Assembly: GCA_021817165.1 (NCBI GenBank)
Contig: JAKAVT010000006.1
Location: forward strand, 1 to 57,380
Reading direction: 5' to 3'
From: Nanobdellota archaeon
GTDB taxonomy: Archaea; Nanobdellota; Nanobdellia; Parvarchaeales; Parvarchaeaceae
DNA: 57,380 nucleotides
Under the pieces are notes generated by a model. That model was given only the letters and a program-made list of their open reading frames with translations, made no database searches and was not told the DNA's origin. The translations under genes and the position numbers were made by a program. Within the stretch, counting starts at the first letter, position 1. Every line of letters begins with the position of its first letter. Positions 34,496-43,991 of this stretch are shown here, one piece after another.

Positions 34496-36348
34496 CAGAA
34501 AAGGAAAAAATAATAGGGATAGATCTTGGAACTTCAAATTCGCAGGCGGCAGTAGTAACTGCAGGTAAGCCGGCTATAATACCGAGCGCGGAAGGTGCAA
34601 CGATTGCCGGAAAGATGTTTCCATCAGTAGTAGCGTTTACAAAAGATAACCAAATTTTGGTCGGGGAGCCTGCAAGGAGACAGGCAGTTTCAAACCCTCA
34701 GAATACGATATTTGCGGCAAAAAGGAAGATGGGGAGCGATTACAAATACAACGTAAACGGCAAGGAGTACACCCCGCAGCAGATTTCCGCTTTCATATTG
34801 CAGAAAATAAAGCGAGATGCGGAGGCATTTCTAGGCATTGAAGTTAAGAAAGCAGTGATAACTGTTCCTGCTTATTTCAACGATAATCAGAGGCAGGCCA
34901 CAAAAGATGCTGGAAGCATAGCAGGTCTTGATGTAGTGAGAATAATAAACGAGCCTACCGCGGCAGCAATGGCTTACGGTCTGGATAAATCTGCGGATAC
35001 AAAGATTTTAGTCTATGATTTAGGAGGCGGAACGCTAGATGTAACTTTAATGGAAATATCCGCTGGCACATTCGAGGTATTGGCTACCTCTGGTGATGTA
35101 GAGCTTGGCGGAGTAGACATGGACAATGCTCTTGTTAATTACGTGGTAACTGACTTCAAAAACAAGGAAAATGTCGACATAACTAAAGATAAAGTGGCGA
35201 TGCAGAGGATAAGAGACGCTGCGGAGAAGGCGAAGATAGAGCTGTCTACTGTTCTTGAGACGGAAATAAACCTGCCGTACATAACCGTGGTTAACAATTC
35301 GCCAAAGAACCTTGACATTAAGGTATCCAGGGCAACTTTGGAGAATCTTGTAAGACCAATAATAGAAAAATCAAGACAGCCAATAGAAAACGTCCTTAAA
35401 GACGCAGGAACGGACAAAGGTAAAATATCAAAGATAATACTCGTCGGCGGGCCTACAAGAATGCCAATAGTACAGAAATTCCTTACGGATATTTTCGGAG
35501 AAAAACTGGAAAGAGGGGTGGACCCGATGGAAGCAGTGGCATTGGGCGCTGCTATACAGGGTGCAGTCTTGGCCGGAGAGATCAAAGACATAGTTCTTTT
35601 AGATGTTACGCCATTAACCCTCAGCATAGAAACTCTGGGCGGAGTTTCTACTCCCATAATAGAAAGAAACAGCACAATACCTATAAAGGCGAGCAAGGTT
35701 TTCTCTACAGCTGACGATTATCAGACTAGCGTTACCATAAACGTGCTTCAGGGCGAAAGACCGCTTGCGAAGGACAATATAAACCTCGGTAGTTTCAATC
35801 TTGAAGGGATACCTCCTGCACCAAGAGGGGTGCCTCAAATAGAAGTTACGTTTGACATAGACGCCAACGGCATATTAAGCGTGTCGGCAAAGGATAAGGC
35901 TACCGGAAAGACGCAGAAGATAACCATAACTGCCCCGCATAAGCTTTCAAAGGAAGAGATAGAAAAGATGATGAATGCTGCAAAGGAAAACGAAGAAAAC
36001 GATAAAAAGATCAAGGAATTGATAGAAGCTAAAAACAACGTTTCAGCGCTGTCTTACTCCCTTGAGAAAACGCTGAATGACTTTAAGGATAAGATTACGG
36101 AAGAAGAAAAGAACGAAGCCGATGAAATAATAAAGAAGATAAAGGAGGATACAGCTAGAGAAGACGTAACCTTAGAGCAGATAAACGAGGATAAAGAGAA
36201 ACTAACTGCAGTTATAAACAAACTTAGTTCAAAGATTTACAGCCAGCAGGGCCAGAGCACGCAAAATGGCGAACAGCAGAACACGCAGGAAAACAACGAA
36301 AGCAATGACAATGATTCGCAGAATGGAGAAGGAAACAGCGAAAGTTAA
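34492..36348 (+). CDS. dnaK: Hsp70 chaperone DnaK
   Basis: ATP-dependent folding chaperone. [13 protein letters not shown] (phosphate 1), [41 protein letters not shown] (phosphate 2) and [13 protein letters not shown] mark the ATPase; the substrate domain follows, then a lid and a C-terminal tail rich in Asn/Gln/Glu. A gap in the actin-like domain typical of Gram-positive-type DnaK appears likely but was not verified. Archaeal dnaK genes are generally held to derive from bacteria. The length of 618 is normal. Confidence 0.97.
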   Translation: MTEKEKIIGIDLGTSNSQAAVVTAGKPAIIPSAEGATIAGKMFPSVVAFTKDNQILVGEPARRQAVSNPQNTIFAAKRKMGSDYKYNVNGKEYTPQQISAFILQKIKRDAEAFLGIEVKKAVITVPAYFNDNQRQATKDAGSIAGLDVVRIINEPTAAAMAYGLDKSADTKILVYDLGGGTLDVTLMEISAGTFEVLATSGDVELGGVDMDNALVNYVVTDFKNKENVDITKDKVAMQRIRDAAEKAKIELSTVLETEINLPYITVVNNSPKNLDIKVSRATLENLVRPIIEKSRQPIENVLKDAGTDKGKISKIILVGGPTRMPIVQKFLTDIFGEKLERGVDPMEAVALGAAIQGAVLAGEIKDIVLLDVTPLTLSIETLGGVSTPIIERNSTIPIKASKVFSTADDYQTSVTINVLQGERPLAKDNINLGSFNLEGIPPAPRGVPQIEVTFDIDANGILSVSAKDKATGKTQKITITAPHKLSKEEIEKMMNAAKENEENDKKIKELIEAKNNVSALSYSLEKTLNDFKDKITEEEKNEADEIIKKIKEDTAREDVTLEQINEDKEKLTAVINKLSSKIYSQQGQSTQNGEQQNTQENNESNDNDSQNGEGNSES

Positions 36349-36379
36349 AGATTATTAGCAGTCTTTTCTTTAGAATAAT

Positions 36380-37396
36380 ATGGATGACCCTTATCATGTT
36401 TTAGGCATAAGCCCTAATGCATCGGAAGATGAGATTAAAAAGGCTTTCAAGGCAATGGCCAAAAAATATCACCCAGATTTAAATCCCGGTGATAAAAAGG
36501 CAGAAGAAAAGTTCAAGGAAGTCAATGAAGCCTACAGGATACTAATGAACAAGGGCGGCAGCTCATCGCAGCAGGAAAGCAGTGCGCAGGGCTTTAATTT
36601 CAATGATTTCAGTGACATATTCAACTTTCGCGGATTCGAGGACATATTTAGGAATTTTGGTTTTTCGTCAAAAGGCGAAGATTTGCGGTATGATTTAGAC
36701 ATAACGCTGGAGGATGTATTCAATCCTGCAGTAAAGACCGTTAAGATAAAGCACAGGGTAGTTTGCCCAGTCTGTTCAGGATCCGGAGCAAAGGAGAAAG
36801 AAACGTGTCCAAAGTGCCATGGCACTGGAAAGATACGGAGGAACATACGCCAATTCGGATCAAATGTTGTCTTTACCACCAACTGCGATAAATGCGGTGG
36901 CAGCGGTTTCATAGTGAAGAAAAAGTGCGATAACTGCAACGGAACCGGGTTCGTGATAAAAGAGGAAAACATTTCTATTCCAATAAAAAGAGGAGTCAAG
37001 GAGGGAGATTACACTATACTACAGGGGAAAGGCGAGCCGTCAGTCAATGGTGAAAACGGAGATTTATACGTTGTATTTCACATAAGGAAAAGTGATACTT
37101 ATAGCATATCGGGCAATAACCTTAAGACCAGGTTGTATTTGGATTTGAGGGACCTGCTAAACGGCATAGAACTTGATTTACCTACCCCCTGGGGAAGCGA
37201 AAGGGTCATTATAGATGCAGGGGAAACTGGCCCGCTGATCTTGAAAGGAAAGGGACTTTACGGCAAAAACGGTCAAAGAGGAGATTTGGTAGTAGACCTT
37301 GTTATAGACCTTCCGAAAAAGATTGGAACAAAAGAGCTCAATGAGATAGAAAAGGCATTGGGCGAAAGGAAGGAACCGCACATATCTGCGAATTAA
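36380..37396 (+). CDS. dnaJ: DnaJ (Hsp40) co-chaperone
   Basis: Delivers substrates to DnaK and triggers ATP hydrolysis. The J domain (residues 1-~65, HPD at 31-33) is followed by a short Gly/Phe-rich region and a full zinc-binding domain with four CxxCxGxG-type repeats ([32 protein letters not shown]). The two C-terminal beta domains are present. Length 338 is slightly short. It follows dnaK by 31 nt and precedes a glycosyltransferase gene by 1 nt. Confidence 0.96.
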   Translation: MDDPYHVLGISPNASEDEIKKAFKAMAKKYHPDLNPGDKKAEEKFKEVNEAYRILMNKGGSSSQQESSAQGFNFNDFSDIFNFRGFEDIFRNFGFSSKGEDLRYDLDITLEDVFNPAVKTVKIKHRVVCPVCSGSGAKEKETCPKCHGTGKIRRNIRQFGSNVVFTTNCDKCGGSGFIVKKKCDNCNGTGFVIKEENISIPIKRGVKEGDYTILQGKGEPSVNGENGDLYVVFHIRKSDTYSISGNNLKTRLYLDLRDLLNGIELDLPTPWGSERVIIDAGETGPLILKGKGLYGKNGQRGDLVVDLVIDLPKKIGTKELNEIEKALGERKEPHISAN

Positions 37397-37397
37397 A

Positions 37398-38534
37398 ATG
37401 GAAACGCTTAAAATAGCATTTTACACTGACAGTTACCTTCCGTCTAGAGACGGAGTAGTCACTTCTATAATCAATACCAGAAAAGAACTTGAAAGGAGGG
37501 GACACGAAGTATATGTATTTGCTTCCGGCGGCGGGGAAACAGCCAAGCTTGCTAAAAAAGACAAACGGCTTTATGTGATAAAAGGCATGAAGTTCAACAA
37601 GTACCCGCAGTACACAATGGGGCTGATAAACAGAGAAAGTATGAAGGTAATGGAGATAATGCCGGATGTAATACATGCCCACACCCCATTCACCGCAGGC
37701 TTGTTCGGATACAGAGCAAGTGTGCAGCTCAATACCAAATTCATAGGTACATTCCATACTATGGTGTTTTCCGATGAAGCTATAGCGGCTTATTTTACTA
37801 ACAATAGAACGGTAATGAAATTAAGTAGATTCGTAGTTATGCGCTATCTCAAGTGGTTTTACTCCAAGACTGACAGCGTGATTGCTCCCACTTTATATGT
37901 AAAAGACATATTAAAAAAGAACGGACTTAAAAACATCCAAATCATACCTACTGGGATTGATTTTGATTCCATGAAAAGAGAAAAAAGAGAAAAAGCCAGG
38001 ATGCAGCTTGGATTAAGCAGCAAAGATAAAATCATACTGTATTTTGGTAGGGTAAGCAGAGAGAAAAACATCGAAATCCTCATAAAAGCAGCCAAACCGC
38101 TTTCTGCAAGCGGTTTTAAGGTAATAATAGCCGGATCTGGCCCTTACACAGGAGAGCTGAGGACTTTAAGCAAAAAGATAGGGAACAAGAACGTAATCTT
38201 TGCAGGATTTATAAAAGAAAACGACATACCTCTTTATTATGCATCTGCAGACATCCTCTGCAACCCTTCCACGTTTGAAACACAGGGAATAGTAGACTTA
38301 TACGCGTCTTTTTATGGGATACCCCTGCTTTTGCCGGAAAAAGGCGCACAGGAGGAGCTTCTCAAATATGCAAAATGCGGTGAGAAGTTCAATGTGCACA
38401 GTATAAAGAACCTTGTGGAAAAGGCCAATTTCATGTATGAAAATGCTGGCAAATACAAATTTGGTGGTGTAATAAAGGAATTCGACGTAAAGAAAACAGT
38501 GGATAAACTTATAGCACTTTACAATAAAATTTAA
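37398..38534 (+). CDS. Family 4 glycosyltransferase (GT-B)
   Basis: Retaining sugar transferase. The N-terminal SYLPSRDGVVTSI and HAHTPFTAGLFG, the linker VIAPTLYVKDIL, the donor-domain LYFGRVSREKNIE, IAGSGPYTGEL and the C-terminal NPSTFETQGIVDLYASF are typical of GT4 proteins related to diacylglycerol glucosyl/mannosyl transferases. Likely makes a glycolipid. It starts 1 nt after dnaJ, so is probably on the same transcript. Confidence 0.88.
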   Translation: METLKIAFYTDSYLPSRDGVVTSIINTRKELERRGHEVYVFASGGGETAKLAKKDKRLYVIKGMKFNKYPQYTMGLINRESMKVMEIMPDVIHAHTPFTAGLFGYRASVQLNTKFIGTFHTMVFSDEAIAAYFTNNRTVMKLSRFVVMRYLKWFYSKTDSVIAPTLYVKDILKKNGLKNIQIIPTGIDFDSMKREKREKARMQLGLSSKDKIILYFGRVSREKNIEILIKAAKPLSASGFKVIIAGSGPYTGELRTLSKKIGNKNVIFAGFIKENDIPLYYASADILCNPSTFETQGIVDLYASFYGIPLLLPEKGAQEELLKYAKCGEKFNVHSIKNLVEKANFMYENAGKYKFGGVIKEFDVKKTVDKLIALYNKI

Positions 38535-38568
38535 ACGTTTAAATCTATTTAATACTAAAAGTACTTTT

Positions 38569-40011
38569 ATGATTATGAACAAAGCAGCAAAGAATCTGAT
38601 GGTGTTGACTTTTATACTGCTGTCTGCCGTGTTTCTGGTGGGGAATGTGCATGCTTTAAAGGTAAGTCCGAATTCGATAACGGTACAAAGTAACGCGGTT
38701 TCATATTTTAATTTTACTTTTTACAACAATCAGAATACTACACAAAACATATCCCTTAACGTTGGCAGAGCATCGATAATATACTCAGGCTATTTTGATA
38801 GCATAGGCGCGTTTCCACAGTATTTCCAGCTTTCTCCCGGCCAGACAAAAACAGTACTGTTCTCTTTTGAATCTAAGGACGTTTTCTTTTCATTTCCAAT
38901 AACACTGCAGATACCGTACAGTGCAAACGGAATATCAGATTACTTTAACATAAGCACTGCAATAATACCAATAACAAAGACTTCAATATACCTTTATTCT
39001 ATTAACTCCTCGAAGTCCTTCTATCCCTATAATACGATTTACTTCCAAGTCAACGTTATGAATTCCCTCGGCCAGACTGGGCTAATATTGCCGTTCGTAT
39101 ATAATCTCTCAAGCCAAGGAAAACTGGTTTACACCGCTTCAAAAAACGAAGTAATCGGGAACTTAGGTCTAAATGCATTTAACTTTACAATACCCATAAA
39201 TACGCTGAATTACCTGCTTTCTCCCGGTAAATATAACATATCCGTTTACACAAATTACAATAAAAACTCCTCCGCTCTTTATTTTCCGGTCACCATTCTT
39301 GCATATTACAAGCCAATAATCAGCAAAGCCTCGAGTTTTAACATTTTTGGCGGAAGCGCTTCTATAACCATAAAAAATGAGGGGAACATACCGGTGAATA
39401 AAAGCGCGCTTGCTTTAGCTATAAGCGGCTTTAATTCGCTGTTCTTAACCGGAAAATCGTCGTCTAACGGCTCCGCAGTACTTGCGAATAACTCAATAGA
39501 GCCGTCAATAAGCTCTCTTCTGCCCGGGCAGAGCATAACACTGCAGTATTCGGTTTCTTACTACTCGATTTATCTTATAATCTTGATAATAATACTGGCG
39601 TTTATCATATTCCTTTATTTCAACAAGAAAGTCGTGTTCAAAAAAGAAGTAATAGAGCATAGAGCCGTAGAAGGATTTATAGACGTCAAGATAGCTTTGA
39701 GACTTAAGAACGTTTCTAGGAAGAAAATATATGGCATAGAATTAGAGGATGAGATACCGCCAAACTCGCTAAAAATAGCAAAGGCCGGCCAAAAGGAAGG
39801 AAAGATAACGAAGCATGGCAGCAAAATGCTTATTTCCTGGAAGGAAGAGGAACTTAATCCAAACGACGAGATAATAGTCATGTATGAAGTAAAAAGCAAG
39901 ATAGGCATAGTTGGAAACTTTGAATTAGAAAAGGCAAGCGTAAAGTTCGATTTCAATGGAAAGAACTACAGGAAGGGTTCCAATTCCTTGATTTTGCACA
40001 TAAAAACCTAA
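38569..40011 (+). CDS. Membrane protein with exported Ig-like part and a large cytoplasmic domain
   Basis: A signal peptide (about residues 8-29, ending VHA) leads to ~300 Ser/Asn-rich residues with sequons and Ig-like beta strands. A membrane helix (about 336-355, IYLIILIIILAFIIFLYF) is followed by a basic FNKKVVFKKE stop-transfer segment and ~120 residues of cytoplasmic beta-rich sequence (RAVEGFIDVKIALRLKNVS... EIIVMYEVKS) resembling DUF11/CARDB-like modules that normally occur outside cells. Function unknown. A TATTTAATAC-type promoter precedes it. Confidence 0.7.
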   Translation: MIMNKAAKNLMVLTFILLSAVFLVGNVHALKVSPNSITVQSNAVSYFNFTFYNNQNTTQNISLNVGRASIIYSGYFDSIGAFPQYFQLSPGQTKTVLFSFESKDVFFSFPITLQIPYSANGISDYFNISTAIIPITKTSIYLYSINSSKSFYPYNTIYFQVNVMNSLGQTGLILPFVYNLSSQGKLVYTASKNEVIGNLGLNAFNFTIPINTLNYLLSPGKYNISVYTNYNKNSSALYFPVTILAYYKPIISKASSFNIFGGSASITIKNEGNIPVNKSALALAISGFNSLFLTGKSSSNGSAVLANNSIEPSISSLLPGQSITLQYSVSYYSIYLIILIIILAFIIFLYFNKKVVFKKEVIEHRAVEGFIDVKIALRLKNVSRKKIYGIELEDEIPPNSLKIAKAGQKEGKITKHGSKMLISWKEEELNPNDEIIVMYEVKSKIGIVGNFELEKASVKFDFNGKNYRKGSNSLILHIKT

Positions 40012-40117
40012 TATTAAAATGAATAAAACTTTAAATACGTCCGCCGGGAATTCACCCTTCGTAAGATGGAGTATGAAAGGCGGTAAAGTATAAAATATGA
40101 TAAGAAGTAAATAAAAT

Positions 40118-40391
40118 ATGAAAAATTATAAATTCAGATTGTATCCGAACAAAATCGTTGAAGTAGAACTGAACAAAGAACTAGATCTATGTAGATGGAC
40201 TTATAACAGGCTTTTGGAAGAATTGAATAAAGCAAAAGGAGAAGGGAAAAAGCTAAAACAAAACGACACACAAAAGCTCCTTGTAAATCTGAAAGAAGAC
40301 AAACCTGGATTTAAAGACGGCTACTCAAAGACTCTGATGCGGAAGCTCGGGGTACTTCACATAGTTGTAGCTGATTCTTTAAAGAATACAA
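40118..40391 (+). pseudogene. TnpB N-terminal remnant next to tRNA-Asp
   Basis: MKNYKFRLYPNKIVEVELNK and LCRWTYNRLLEELNKA are the conserved opening of TnpB-type proteins. The frame runs through 40414 only because it reads into the tRNA; recognisable similarity ends well before. No RuvC, zinc-finger or transposase part remains. It differs from the copy at 29618, so the two come from different elements or diverged long ago. Confidence 0.7.
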
Positions 40392-40464
40392 GCCCCGATA
40401 GTCTAGTGGTCTAGGATAGTGCCCTGTCACGGCATTGACGCGGGTCCGAATCCCGCTCGGGGCG
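40392..40464 (+). tRNA. tRNA-Asp (anticodon GUC)
   Basis: Acceptor stem GCCCCGA/TCGGGGC with discriminator G, anticodon stem GTGCC/GGCAT with loop CUGUCAC, and T arm around GGGTCCGAATCCC. CCA is not encoded. The TnpB remnant ends at its 5' boundary. The 40465-40717 gap that follows holds an AT-rich stretch and a TATA box (TTTATATCC, about 40690) for the ABC genes. Confidence 0.95.
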
Positions 40465-40717
40465 CTCTTTATTTAGTTAGTGTTTTTTCATCTTCCAATT
40501 ATTATTTTTTATAGCCTTTTGAACCTTTCTCTTATTTCATTTGCGGTCTTTTCGTTCAATTTTATCGAAATCGACTTGCATTTTACTAAAAATCTGGGCA
40601 GTATTTGACATTTTTATTCCACCGTTGCTAAATATTATTTTATCTGACTTTTGACCTAAGTCGGCAATTTTTAAGATTATTACAAACGTTTATATCCTAA
40701 TAAAGCAATTTAAACAA

Positions 40718-41569
40718 ATGAACAATTCAATTCACTCTAGAGATATCGGTCGTTTTAATGAAATAGCAGTTTCATTCAAGTATCAGCTTAAGTCATATTT
40801 AAGGACCAGAAGATTCCTTGCTCTTGCCATACTTGTGGCACTGATATCTATAGCAGTTTTTGCCGTGGAAGCGCACGTTGGAATAAACGCAATAAATGCG
40901 GAGTACAGCAACGCTTCAAATTATCTTTACAGTTTCATGCAGAACATTACGTTTGTAGTCGTCATAGTAGCCGCGTTTTTCGGCGGCAATGCAATCTCCA
41001 CTGATTTTGCATCAAATTATAGTTATTATATCCTGGTGCAGCCCGCAAGAAGAAGCTCTATCTTAATCGGTAGATACTTAGCAGCATTACTTGCGTCTTT
41101 TTCCATAATTCTGATATACTACCTTTTCGCAGCCATATCTTCACTTTACTTCTTTTCTTCTTTGCCTGAAGTTTTCGCTTCTTCCATTGGTTTAGTGGCA
41201 CTTTTTGTGCTTTCCATACTTTCATTCGCATTTTTCCTAAGCTCCTTGTTCAACAATCCTCAAACTAGCACTGTTGCAGTTGTAATCCTTTTGATAGTGG
41301 CATTGCCCATAGTTTCAAGCATCCTTCAAGGCTTTTTGTCGATAGAGCCCTGGTTCCTTGTGAATTATGGCGGACAGGTAGTTTATTCCGTATTTTCAAC
41401 TCATTTTGTCCATTTCTCGCAGTCAAAAATTCCTACAGGACACGCAGCATTTACCATATCACAGTATGAGCCTTATACTCTGGAAGGAATAGAAATAATG
41501 CTTGGGTACATTGTGATCTTTTTCATAGCCAGCGTATTTATGTACAGGTATAAAGAGGTGAAAGGATAA
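40718..41569 (+). CDS. ABC-2 type permease
   Basis: Six hydrophobic segments; the region NAISTDFASNYSYYILVQPARRSSILIGRY corresponds to the cytoplasmic coupling loop of ABC-2 exporters. A long extracytoplasmic loop lies after helix 5 (VNYGGQVVYSVFSTHFVHF). A TATA box about 27 nt upstream suggests a leaderless start. Its stop overlaps the ATPase start by 1 bp. Substrate unknown. Confidence 0.85.
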   Translation: MNNSIHSRDIGRFNEIAVSFKYQLKSYLRTRRFLALAILVALISIAVFAVEAHVGINAINAEYSNASNYLYSFMQNITFVVVIVAAFFGGNAISTDFASNYSYYILVQPARRSSILIGRYLAALLASFSIILIYYLFAAISSLYFFSSLPEVFASSIGLVALFVLSILSFAFFLSSLFNNPQTSTVAVVILLIVALPIVSSILQGFLSIEPWFLVNYGGQVVYSVFSTHFVHFSQSKIPTGHAAFTISQYEPYTLEGIEIMLGYIVIFFIASVFMYRYKEVKG

Positions 41570-42276
41570 TGGAAATAGAAGTAAAAAACCTTACGAAGAG
41601 ATACGGCGATAAGGTTGCATTAGACAACATCTCGTTTTCCCATAAAGGGAAGGGCGTAATAGGCTATCTAGGCCCGAATGGCGCGGGTAAAACTACTACT
41701 TTTAAGATACTCGCAGGACTTCTTAAGCCGACGGCCGGCTCAGTTTCTGTCAATGGCTTTGATGTTAGAAAGGACTTAAAAAATGTGCTTTTGAGCATAG
41801 GTGCAATTATAGAGTCTCCCGAACCGGATAAGTTCCAGACGATAAGAGAGGCATTGTCAATGTCTGCCGAATTTAACGGTCTTTCAAAGGAAGATATTGA
41901 TAGGCAGATAAACAGATATGGGAAGCTGCTTGAACTTCCGCCATTGAATTCAAGGATAGGGAGGCTGTCTAAAGGACAAAGACAGAGGGTTTCTTTAGTA
42001 GCAGCGCTTATTCCGGAACCCAGTATACTGCTATTGGACGAACCGACAAGCGGCTTAGACCCTGCTGAAAGGATGAAATTCAAAAAGCTTATTCTGTCAT
42101 TGAAAAAAGAGCGGTTGATATTGATAAGCTCCCACGTAATACAGGAAATAAAAGAGGTATGCGACGAGATAATATTCATAAACAACGGAAAAATAATAAA
42201 GCAGGACACTGTCAAAAACCTCCAGAAAAAATACAAAGACCTTGAAAGGGCATACATGAAGATAGTCGGAAGTTGA
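41569..42276 (+). CDS. ABC transporter ATP-binding protein
   Basis: Walker A LGPNGAGKTT, signature LSKGQRQRV, Walker B SILLLDEPTSGLD and an H-loop (ISSHV) are all intact. The 235-residue length equals a bare nucleotide-binding domain. Forms an exporter with the preceding permease. Unlike the pair at 12849, its H-loop histidine is present. Confidence 0.92.
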   Translation: MEIEVKNLTKRYGDKVALDNISFSHKGKGVIGYLGPNGAGKTTTFKILAGLLKPTAGSVSVNGFDVRKDLKNVLLSIGAIIESPEPDKFQTIREALSMSAEFNGLSKEDIDRQINRYGKLLELPPLNSRIGRLSKGQRQRVSLVAALIPEPSILLLDEPTSGLDPAERMKFKKLILSLKKERLILISSHVIQEIKEVCDEIIFINNGKIIKQDTVKNLQKKYKDLERAYMKIVGS

Positions 42277-42339
42277 TTTGTTTGACATTCCTTTGTTTGA
42301 TATCTAAAGTTTTTAATTGCTGAAATGTAATATCCTTTT

Positions 42340-43572
42340 ATGTCTGAAAGAGTCAAGGGCGTCAGGGATTTTACAGGAAGGGAGGCATTTCTTAGGCAGC
42401 AGGCCTTGGAAACAATAAGAAAGGCCTATGAGCTTTTCGACTTTGAACCGATAGAAACTCCTTCTTTTGAGTACTTATCCCTTTTTACCAATAAATCCGG
42501 CCCGGAAATAGAATCTCAACTTTATTCATTTGAGGACAAAAAAGGGGAAAAACTTGCGTTGCGGCCGGAACATACCATTTCAAAGCTAAGAGTAGTCGCA
42601 GGAAATAAATCTCTTGTTTTTCCGCTTAGAGCCTACAGTATAGGAAATGTCTGGAGATACGAAGACACGAAAAAAGGCAGGTGGAGGGAGTTCATTCAGG
42701 CAGATATAGACGTGTTCGGCTCTTCAAACATAATGTATGATTCTGAGGTTATAGCATGCATAGACTTTGCGCTGAAAAAGCTCGGGATAAAGGACTATAA
42801 GATAAATGTAAGCAACAGGAAGATCCTTACGTCTTTAATGGAAAATCTTCAAGTGGAAGCAGAGAAAATCGTGCAGGTCTTAAGGGAGATAGATAAGATG
42901 AATAAAGTTGGAATCGAAGAGGTTACAAAAAGGGTAAGCGACCTGATTGGAAATGAAAAAGCGGAAAAGGTAAGAGATTATCTTAATGGCAAAGACATAA
43001 CCGGGCTTGAAGGAGCAAAAGAAATCGATTATTTAATGTCCGATTTAAAGAAAACATACGGAATAGAGGGAGTATACTTCGATAGATCCTTAGTTAGGGG
43101 ACAGGATTATTATGACGGTAGCATATTTGAATTTGAATTTACGGAGGGAGAATTAAAGGGAGTGGTGCTTGCAGGAGGAGGAAGGTATGACAAGATCAGC
43201 AGGAACTTCGATTCGGATTTCGCAATAGTCGGCGGTTCAATAGGTTTTGACGTGATAATGGAAGTTTTGACAGCAAATTACAAGAACGACTTTTATAAAA
43301 CCTTCTGTGTTATAAGCGTCGATGACATGGACAAAGCAAGGGCAGTAGCTGCCGATTTAAGGAAAGCGGGGATTATAACCGATATTCTGTTGGATAGCGT
43401 CTCGTTGTCTAAAGGCTTAGACTACTGTAATTCAAAGAAAATAAAGTATGCAATAATAGTGGGAAAAAGAGACTTGCAGGACGGTGTAGTGACTGTAAGA
43501 GACATGGAAAATAAAAGAGAGATGAAATTTAAAGTAGATCATATAGCGGAAGAAGTCAAAAATATGGTATAG
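42340..43572 (+). CDS. hisS: Histidyl-tRNA synthetase
   Basis: Class II aminoacyl-tRNA synthetase. GVRDFTGREAF at the start, motif 1/2 elements (LRPEHTISKLR, GNVWRYEDTKKGRWREFIQADIDVFG), the histidine-binding LVRGQDYYDGSIFEF and motif 3 (FAIVGGSIGFD) are visible. A C-terminal anticodon-binding domain of ~85 residues ends the protein. Length 410 is typical. Confidence 0.94.
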   Translation: MSERVKGVRDFTGREAFLRQQALETIRKAYELFDFEPIETPSFEYLSLFTNKSGPEIESQLYSFEDKKGEKLALRPEHTISKLRVVAGNKSLVFPLRAYSIGNVWRYEDTKKGRWREFIQADIDVFGSSNIMYDSEVIACIDFALKKLGIKDYKINVSNRKILTSLMENLQVEAEKIVQVLREIDKMNKVGIEEVTKRVSDLIGNEKAEKVRDYLNGKDITGLEGAKEIDYLMSDLKKTYGIEGVYFDRSLVRGQDYYDGSIFEFEFTEGELKGVVLAGGGRYDKISRNFDSDFAIVGGSIGFDVIMEVLTANYKNDFYKTFCVISVDDMDKARAVAADLRKAGIITDILLDSVSLSKGLDYCNSKKIKYAIIVGKRDLQDGVVTVRDMENKREMKFKVDHIAEEVKNMV

Positions 43573-43587
43573 TTATAAGCTGATAAA

Positions 43588-43596
43588 TTTAAATAC
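43588..43596 (+). promoter_or_regulatory. TATA box of a small transcription unit
   Basis: TTTAAATAC lies 22-30 nt before an ATG at 43618, the spacing of a leaderless start. The 43573-43843 gap (271 bp) contains this element, the short gene at 43618 and the hairpin at 43714-43752. Confidence 0.45.
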
Positions 43597-43617
43597 GATG
43601 AATTTTAACATAGTAAC

Positions 43618-43710
43618 ATGAAAAACAGTGCTTTTGCTGGCGGATTTTTATCGGTTCAAGTATGCTTGTGGCACTGCGGCTTTTCTTCATATTCAATTAA
43701 GACAAACTGA
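43618..43710 (+). CDS. Possible 30-residue leaderless peptide gene
   Basis: A 30-codon frame starts exactly where the TATA box predicts transcription to begin, and stops 3 nt before a perfect 8-bp hairpin. The peptide starts MKNSAFAGGFLSV and contains CLWHCGF. No relative is known. It may be a real small protein or the whole unit may be a non-coding RNA. Low certainty. Confidence 0.35.
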   Translation: MKNSAFAGGFLSVQVCLWHCGFSSYSIKTN

Positions 43711-43713
43711 TTT

Positions 43714-43752
43714 GCCCAAACTATTTCTGAAATTTTTCGGATCTGTTTGGGC
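43714..43752 (+). terminator. Hairpin after the small ORF, possible terminator
   Basis: GCCCAAAC at 43714-43721 is the exact complement of GTTTGGGC at 43745-43752. Downstream sequence is T-rich (GTTTTTATTTAATTT). It separates the small unit from the promoter region of the PrkA operon. Confidence 0.4.
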
Positions 43753-43843
43753 GGGATTAAAACAATATGTTTTTATTTAATTTCCACATGGTTAGTATTA
43801 AAATTACATAAATATGATAAAAATAAGGGGAGGAGTCTGATGT

Positions 43844-43990
43844 ATGGCAACAGTAAAAAATGATGAGTTTATACAGGGATTAAGCATAAAACTTATAAAT
43901 TTTATAAGAATTATGAATGAAAATTTAGAATTTTTTGAAGAAAAAGTATATAAAGAAGATGTCTTCCTATATATACTGGGGGTAAAATGA
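43844..43990 (+). CDS. 48-residue protein leading the PrkA operon
   Basis: A strong ribosome site GGGGAGGAG (43827-43835) lies 8 nt before the ATG, and the stop is directly followed by the prkA ATG (1-nt gap). The product starts MATVKNDEFIQGLSIKLINF and ends FLYILGVK; it looks helical and amphipathic with a hydrophobic C-terminal end. No family is recognised. The clear ribosome site and the junction make it likely to be expressed and perhaps to regulate or bind its neighbour. Confidence 0.6.
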   Translation: MATVKNDEFIQGLSIKLINFIRIMNENLEFFEEKVYKEDVFLYILGVK

Positions 43991-43991
43991 T

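Noticed and set aside
40509..40615. Minus-strand open stretch ending KTANEIRERFKRL before a stop.
   Set aside because: No ATG/GTG start and only ~35 codons; possibly a remnant of a gene but too little to call.
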